DNA from: Rhodopseudomonas_A sp036404135
GTDB taxonomy: Bacteria > Pseudomonadota > Alphaproteobacteria > Rhizobiales > Xanthobacteraceae
Length of the DNA: 64,000 bases
Assembly (NCBI RefSeq): GCF_036404135.1
Contig: NZ_DASWPE010000006.1
Coordinates: forward strand, 1 to 64,000
Direction: 5' to 3'
In this document: positions 60,637 through 64,000 of the stretch, piece by piece
Numbering within the stretch: the first letter of the stretch is position 1
How the letters are laid out: each line of letters opens with the position of its first letter
Program-made: the position numbers and the translations under genes
Notes under the pieces: generated by a model
The model's database searches: none
The model's input: the letters and a program-made list of their open reading frames with translations, nothing else
Told to the model about the DNA's origin: nothing

Positions 60637-61536
60637 ATGGCCCGTGCAGCTACTTTGCCGGTTCTCAATGGAGAATCTGGCTTATCTCGTTACCTTGCTG
60701 AGATCCGCAAGTTTCCGATGCTGGAACCGCAGCAGGAATATATGTTTGCGAAGCGCTGGCGCGAGCACGACGATCGCGACGCGGCGCATCATCTCGTCAC
60801 CAGTCATCTAAGACTCGTTGCCAAGATTGCCATGGGTTATCGCGGCTATGGCCTGCCGATTTCCGAGGTGGTGTCGGAGGGCAATGTCGGCCTGATGCAG
60901 GCGGTGAAGCGGTTCGAGCCCGACAAGGGCTTCCGGCTCGCCACCTACGCGATGTGGTGGATCAAGGCATCGATCCAGGAATACATCCTGCGCTCGTGGT
61001 CGCTGGTGAAAATGGGCACCACCGCCAATCAGAAGAAGCTGTTCTTCAACCTGCGCAAGGCCAAGAGCAAGATCTCGGCGCTGGACGAGGGCGATATGCA
61101 CCCCGACCAGGTCAAGCTGATCGCCAAGCGTCTCGGCGTCACCGAACAGGACGTGGTCGATATGAACCGCCGACTCGGCGGCGACGCATCGCTCAACGCC
61201 CCGATCCGCGACGACGGCGAGCCCGGCGAATGGCAGGACTGGCTGGTCGATCACTCGCCGAACCAGGAAGCCATCATGGCCGAGCACGAAGAGCTCGACC
61301 ACCGTCGCGCCGCGCTGAATGGCGCGATCGGCGTGCTCAACCCGCGCGAACGGCGGATTTTCGAGGCGCGACGGCTTGCAGACGAGCCGATGACGCTGGA
61401 AGATCTCGCCGCCGAATTCGGCGTGTCGCGCGAACGCGTGCGGCAGATCGAGGTGCGCGCCTTCGAGAAGGTGCAGTCCGCGGTCAAGGGAACCATTGCG
61501 CGGCAAGAAGAAGCCGCGTTGCAGGCCGCGCTCTAA
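60637..61536 (+). CDS. rpoH: RNA polymerase sigma-32 factor
   Basis: A 299-residue heat-shock sigma factor. Region 2 is visible as EGNVGLMQAVKRFEPDKGFR and LATYAMWWIKASIQEYILRS. The diagnostic RpoH box QKKLFFNLR lies at about 132-140, and region 4.2 as MTLEDLAAEFGVSRERVRQI. It directs transcription of chaperone and protease genes. Alphaproteobacteria often have several rpoH copies, and which paralogue this is cannot be decided here. The leader is about 216 bases from rluD and a clear terminator follows. Confidence 0.96.
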   Translation: MARAATLPVLNGESGLSRYLAEIRKFPMLEPQQEYMFAKRWREHDDRDAAHHLVTSHLRLVAKIAMGYRGYGLPISEVVSEGNVGLMQAVKRFEPDKGFRLATYAMWWIKASIQEYILRSWSLVKMGTTANQKKLFFNLRKAKSKISALDEGDMHPDQVKLIAKRLGVTEQDVVDMNRRLGGDASLNAPIRDDGEPGEWQDWLVDHSPNQEAIMAEHEELDHRRAALNGAIGVLNPRERRIFEARRLADEPMTLEDLAAEFGVSRERVRQIEVRAFEKVQSAVKGTIARQEEAALQAAL

Positions 61537-61559
61537 CCTCCGCCGCGACCTGCAGTAAG

Positions 61560-61590
61560 AAGAGCCCCGCCGATCCCCGGCGGGGCTCTT
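61560..61590 (+). terminator. Intrinsic terminator of rpoH
   Basis: AAGAGCCCCGCCG and CGGCGGGGCTCTT form a perfect 13-pair stem with a five-base loop, 24 bases after the rpoH stop. ACTTT follows. Confidence 0.85.
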
Positions 61591-61665
61591 ACTTTGTAGG
61601 CCTCGGGTGGGCTGCAATTTAGATCCGCAAGCGCCGCCCAGGCTGATTGCAATAGGCCCCTCCCC

Positions 61666-61787
61666 GGGTCGTCCCTGCGCACGCAGGGACCCATCACCCC
61701 TGGACTCAGCGATAAAGAACTGCCGCGCCCACAGCGCGATCATGAGACTCCGCGCCGTATGGGTCCCTGCGTGCGCAGGGACGACCC
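61666..61787. repeat. Palindromic intergenic repeat, family D
   Basis: The ends GGGTCGTCCCTGCGCACGCAGGGACCC and GGGTCCCTGCGTGCGCAGGGACGACCC are long inverted copies, each itself palindromic. The spacer is about 68 bases. It sits between the two terminators. Confidence 0.8.
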
Positions 61788-61894
61788 GTTGAAATGCAGC
61801 GGCTAAGCCCTCGGTCACAACGCGCGTTGAAGTGGGAGACGTCGTTGTGTGACTGCGCCTATCTGCCGAGCTCCATCACCCACACAACGACCCA

Positions 61895-61922
61895 TGAAAA
61901 AGGGCGGCCTCGCGGCCGCCCT
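61895..61922 (-). terminator. Intrinsic terminator of pckA
   Basis: On the minus strand AGGGCGGCC-GCGA-GGCCGCCCT is followed by TTTTTC, 25 bases after the pckA stop codon. Confidence 0.85.
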
Positions 61923-61946
61923 CGTTCGAACAGTTAGTGCGCCTGC

Positions 61947-63560
61947 TTACTCCGCCGCCAGCCGGGCTTCCGGCTGGGCGGCGCGGACTTCGGCGTCGAC
62001 CTGCGCTTCGAACTGGGTGAAGTTCTTCTGGAACATGCCGACCAGCTTGCGCGCGGTGACGTCGAACGCCGCCTTGTCGGCCCAGGTCTTGACGGGATCG
62101 AGGATCTCGCTCGGCACCCCCGGCAGCGCGTTCGGCACCGCGAAGCCGAAATACGGATCGGTGTGGAACTCGACGTTGCGAAGGCTGCCGTCCAGCGCCG
62201 CGGTCAACAGCGCGCGGGTCACCTTGATCGGCATGCGATGGCCGGTGCCGTAGATCCCGCCGGTCCAGCCGGTGTTGACCAGCCAGCAATCGACGCCGTG
62301 CTTGGCGATCAATTCGCGCAGCATGCTGCCATACACCGAGGGATCGCGCGGCAGGAACGGCGAGCCGAAGCAGGTGGAGAACACCGGGGTCGGCTCGGTG
62401 ACGCCGCGCTCGGTGCCGGCGACCTTGGCGGTGTAGCCGGACAGGAAGTGATACATCGCCTGTGCCGGGGTCAATTTGGCGATCGGCGGCATCACGCCGA
62501 AGGCGTCGGCCGCCAGCATCACCACGTTCTTCGGCTGGCCGGCGCGGCCGGTCGACGAGGCATTGGGGATCGATTCCAAGGGATAGGCCGAGCGGGTGTT
62601 CTCGGTCTTGGAGCCGTCGTTGAAATCCGGCTTGCGGGTGATCGGATCCAGCACGGTGTTTTCCAGGATCGCGCCGAAGCGGTTGGAGGCCGCGAAGATT
62701 TCCGGTTCGGCTTCGGCGGAGAGCTTGATGCACTTGGCGTAGCAGCCGCCTTCGAAGTTGAACACGCCGTCCTTGCCCCAGCCGTGCTCGTCGTCGCCGA
62801 TCAGGGTGCGGTTCGGGTCGGCCGACAGCGTGGTCTTGCCGGTGCCGGACAGGCCGAAGAAGATCGCGGTGTCGCCGTCGGGGCCGACATTGGCCGAGCA
62901 GTGCATCGGCAGCACGCCCTTGTCGGGCAGGTAGTAGTTCAGCGTGGTGAACACGCTCTTCTTCATCTCGCCGGCATATTGCGTGCCGCCGATCAGCACG
63001 ATCTTGCGGGTGAAGTCGATCGCGACGACGTTCTCGGACTGGCAGCCGTGGCGCGCAGGATCAGCGCGGAAGCTGGCCAGATCGATGATGGTGAGTTCGG
63101 GCACGAAGCTGGCGAGCGCCGCGGTCTCCGGGCGACGCAGCAAGGTGCGGATGAACAGCGAGTGCCAGGCCATTTCGGTGAAGACCCGGGTCTTGATCTG
63201 GAAGCTCGGATCGGCGCCGCCGTAGAGATCCTGGGCGAACAGCGACATGCCTTCGGCATGCTTCAGGAAGTCCTGATACAAAGTCTCGAACTGCTCGGCG
63301 GTGATCGACTGATTGCCGCCCCACCACATGGTGTTTTCAGTGTTGGCGTCGCGGACCGTGTACTTGTCCTTGGGGCTGCGGCCGGTAAAGATACCAGTAT
63401 CGACGCACAAGGAGCCGTCGCCGGACAGCACTCCTTCGCCCGCGCGGAGCGCGTACTCATAGAGTTGCGGCGCACCGAGATTCCAGTCCACGCCTTTGAG
63501 GTTTTTTAAGCCGAATTTGTCGGCGCCGTAGGCACCGTTGCGAACGCCCGTCTCTTGCAC
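61947..63560 (-). CDS. pckA: Phosphoenolpyruvate carboxykinase (ATP)
   Basis: A 537-residue enzyme converting oxaloacetate and ATP to phosphoenolpyruvate, the entry step of gluconeogenesis from organic acids. DTGIFTGRSPKDKYTV near the N-terminus, GEMKKSVFTTLNYYLP, the P-loop FFGLSGTGKTTLSADPN and the kinase-2 region LIGDDEHGWG are all present. The GTG at 63560 has GGAGG six to seven bases upstream and gives the family length; the ATG at 63608 does not. It suits a bacterium living on aromatic and other organic acids. Confidence 0.96.
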   Translation of the reverse strand: MQETGVRNGAYGADKFGLKNLKGVDWNLGAPQLYEYALRAGEGVLSGDGSLCVDTGIFTGRSPKDKYTVRDANTENTMWWGGNQSITAEQFETLYQDFLKHAEGMSLFAQDLYGGADPSFQIKTRVFTEMAWHSLFIRTLLRRPETAALASFVPELTIIDLASFRADPARHGCQSENVVAIDFTRKIVLIGGTQYAGEMKKSVFTTLNYYLPDKGVLPMHCSANVGPDGDTAIFFGLSGTGKTTLSADPNRTLIGDDEHGWGKDGVFNFEGGCYAKCIKLSAEAEPEIFAASNRFGAILENTVLDPITRKPDFNDGSKTENTRSAYPLESIPNASSTGRAGQPKNVVMLAADAFGVMPPIAKLTPAQAMYHFLSGYTAKVAGTERGVTEPTPVFSTCFGSPFLPRDPSVYGSMLRELIAKHGVDCWLVNTGWTGGIYGTGHRMPIKVTRALLTAALDGSLRNVEFHTDPYFGFAVPNALPGVPSEILDPVKTWADKAAFDVTARKLVGMFQKNFTQFEAQVDAEVRAAQPEARLAAE

Positions 63561-63711
63561 GAAAAATCCTCCTCGAACCCGCGTATCTCGCTGCGCAAAA
63601 TGCGCCAAAAACGCGCGTTGACCGCGGTAACCGTCAAAATACCGCCCGACTCCGGTCGCGAACTAATAGTGTCGAACGGCCCGTTTGCCAACCCGCTCGC
63701 GCAACATTGTG
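63561..63711. promoter_or_regulatory. pckA promoter region
   Basis: The 150 bases upstream of pckA contain TTGAC-N10-GTCAA (63616-63635). It is similar in arm sequence to the palindrome at 16481, but the centre differs. It may be a regulator site of pckA; there is no further evidence. Confidence 0.35.
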
Positions 63712-64000
63712 TTAAATCGACGGGCCGTTTTGACGTGGATCAAGCTTTGCGGCACTGCGCGCTTGTTCCGCGAGTTGCTTTAGAACTTTTCGCACTGCAG
63801 CGGGCGTCACCGTGCGCTGCGGGAAGTTCAGCCGCAAAGTGATTGATCCGTCACTGAGATCAAGGCCATCCGGATCGCAGCCGGTGCAGCGCCAATCGGC
63901 GTCGTGGGACGCGCCGAGTAATTGCGTCGCATAGAGTTTCATCGTGCCCAGATGATCCGCATTCATATGGTCAATTATGCTTTGCTCCTCTGCAAGAAAC
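63712..64000 (-). CDS. HugZ-like heme utilisation protein, C-terminal part (cut by window edge)
   Basis: The frame remains open to the window edge. Reading from the last complete codon it gives FLAEEQSIIDHMNADHLGTM followed by KLYA, so the ATG at 63966 is internal. This is the DUF2470 C-terminal domain (HMNADH, CDPDGLDL, ITLRLNFPQRTVTPAAVRKV) found in HugZ/pyridoxamine-oxidase-like heme-degrading proteins. The FMN-fold N-terminal domain must lie to the right. The visible part is 95 residues. Confidence 0.8.
   Translation of the reverse strand, partial: FLAEEQSIIDHMNADHLGTMKLYATQLLGASHDADWRCTGCDPDGLDLSDGSITLRLNFPQRTVTPAAVRKVLKQLAEQARSAAKLDPRQNGPSI

Larger units (their letters stand above)
61537..61946. 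other. Gap between rpoH and pckA
   Basis: This convergent 410-base region contains the rpoH terminator (61560-61590), a palindromic repeat (61666-61787) and the pckA terminator (61895-61922). No further gene is seen. Confidence 0.7.

Noticed and set aside
63616..63635. TTGAC...GTCAA upstream of pckA as a second PaaR operator
   Set aside because: The arms resemble the site at 16481, but the centre lacks the ACCG...CGGT core, so the similarity is probably chance.

Overview
The window is GC-rich, densely coded alphaproteobacterial chromosome. Gene content and intergenic repeats point to Bradyrhizobiaceae/Nitrobacteraceae, most likely a Rhodopseudomonas palustris-like bacterium. Supporting signs are the phenylacetate genes next to 2-oxoacid:ferredoxin oxidoreductases, a molybdenum storage protein pair, an alphaproteobacterial RpoH, pckA, and palindromic repeats typical of that family. 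The species assignment is inference.

Region 1 (about 0.6-21.3 kb) handles aromatic acids. A minus-strand operon (7285 to 606) encodes an IorA-type oxidoreductase, an IorB-ferredoxin fusion, three further 2-oxoacid oxidoreductase subunits (alpha, beta, gamma) and a phenylacetate-CoA ligase. Divergent from it are paaX and then paaABCDE (phenylacetyl-CoA epoxidase), whose gene gaps hold three palindromic repeats from two or three families. A second minus-strand group holds paaK, paaI, a TetR regulator (probably PaaR) and a wrecked paaG. It faces a complete Liv-type ABC importer across a TetR-like palindrome.

Region 2 (about 21.3-38 kb) is an exopolysaccharide locus: WecG-type transferase, Wzc/ExoP-like chain-length protein with a degenerate P-loop, deacetylase, several glycosyltransferases, Wzx flippase, Wzy polymerase, a Tat-type GH10 glycosidase, two FemAB/CelD-like acetyltransferases and an unexpected proline-dehydrogenase-like protein.

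Region 3 (about 38-54.8 kb) is mixed housekeeping: tRNA-Leu(CAA), DsbB- and DsbA-like proteins, an AbrB-type permease, lrgAB, arsR-arsC-acr3, an HWE histidine kinase, Uma2 and HNH proteins, glgA-glgC, a CBS protein and an outer-membrane barrel.

Region 4 (about 55-64 kb) holds mosB-mosA with a candidate Mo-box, higBA with two palindromes, tRNA-Glu(CTC), a RluD-type pseudouridine synthase, rpoH, pckA, and the 3' part of a HugZ-like gene running off the right edge. I see no CRISPR array, rRNA, transposase or prophage.
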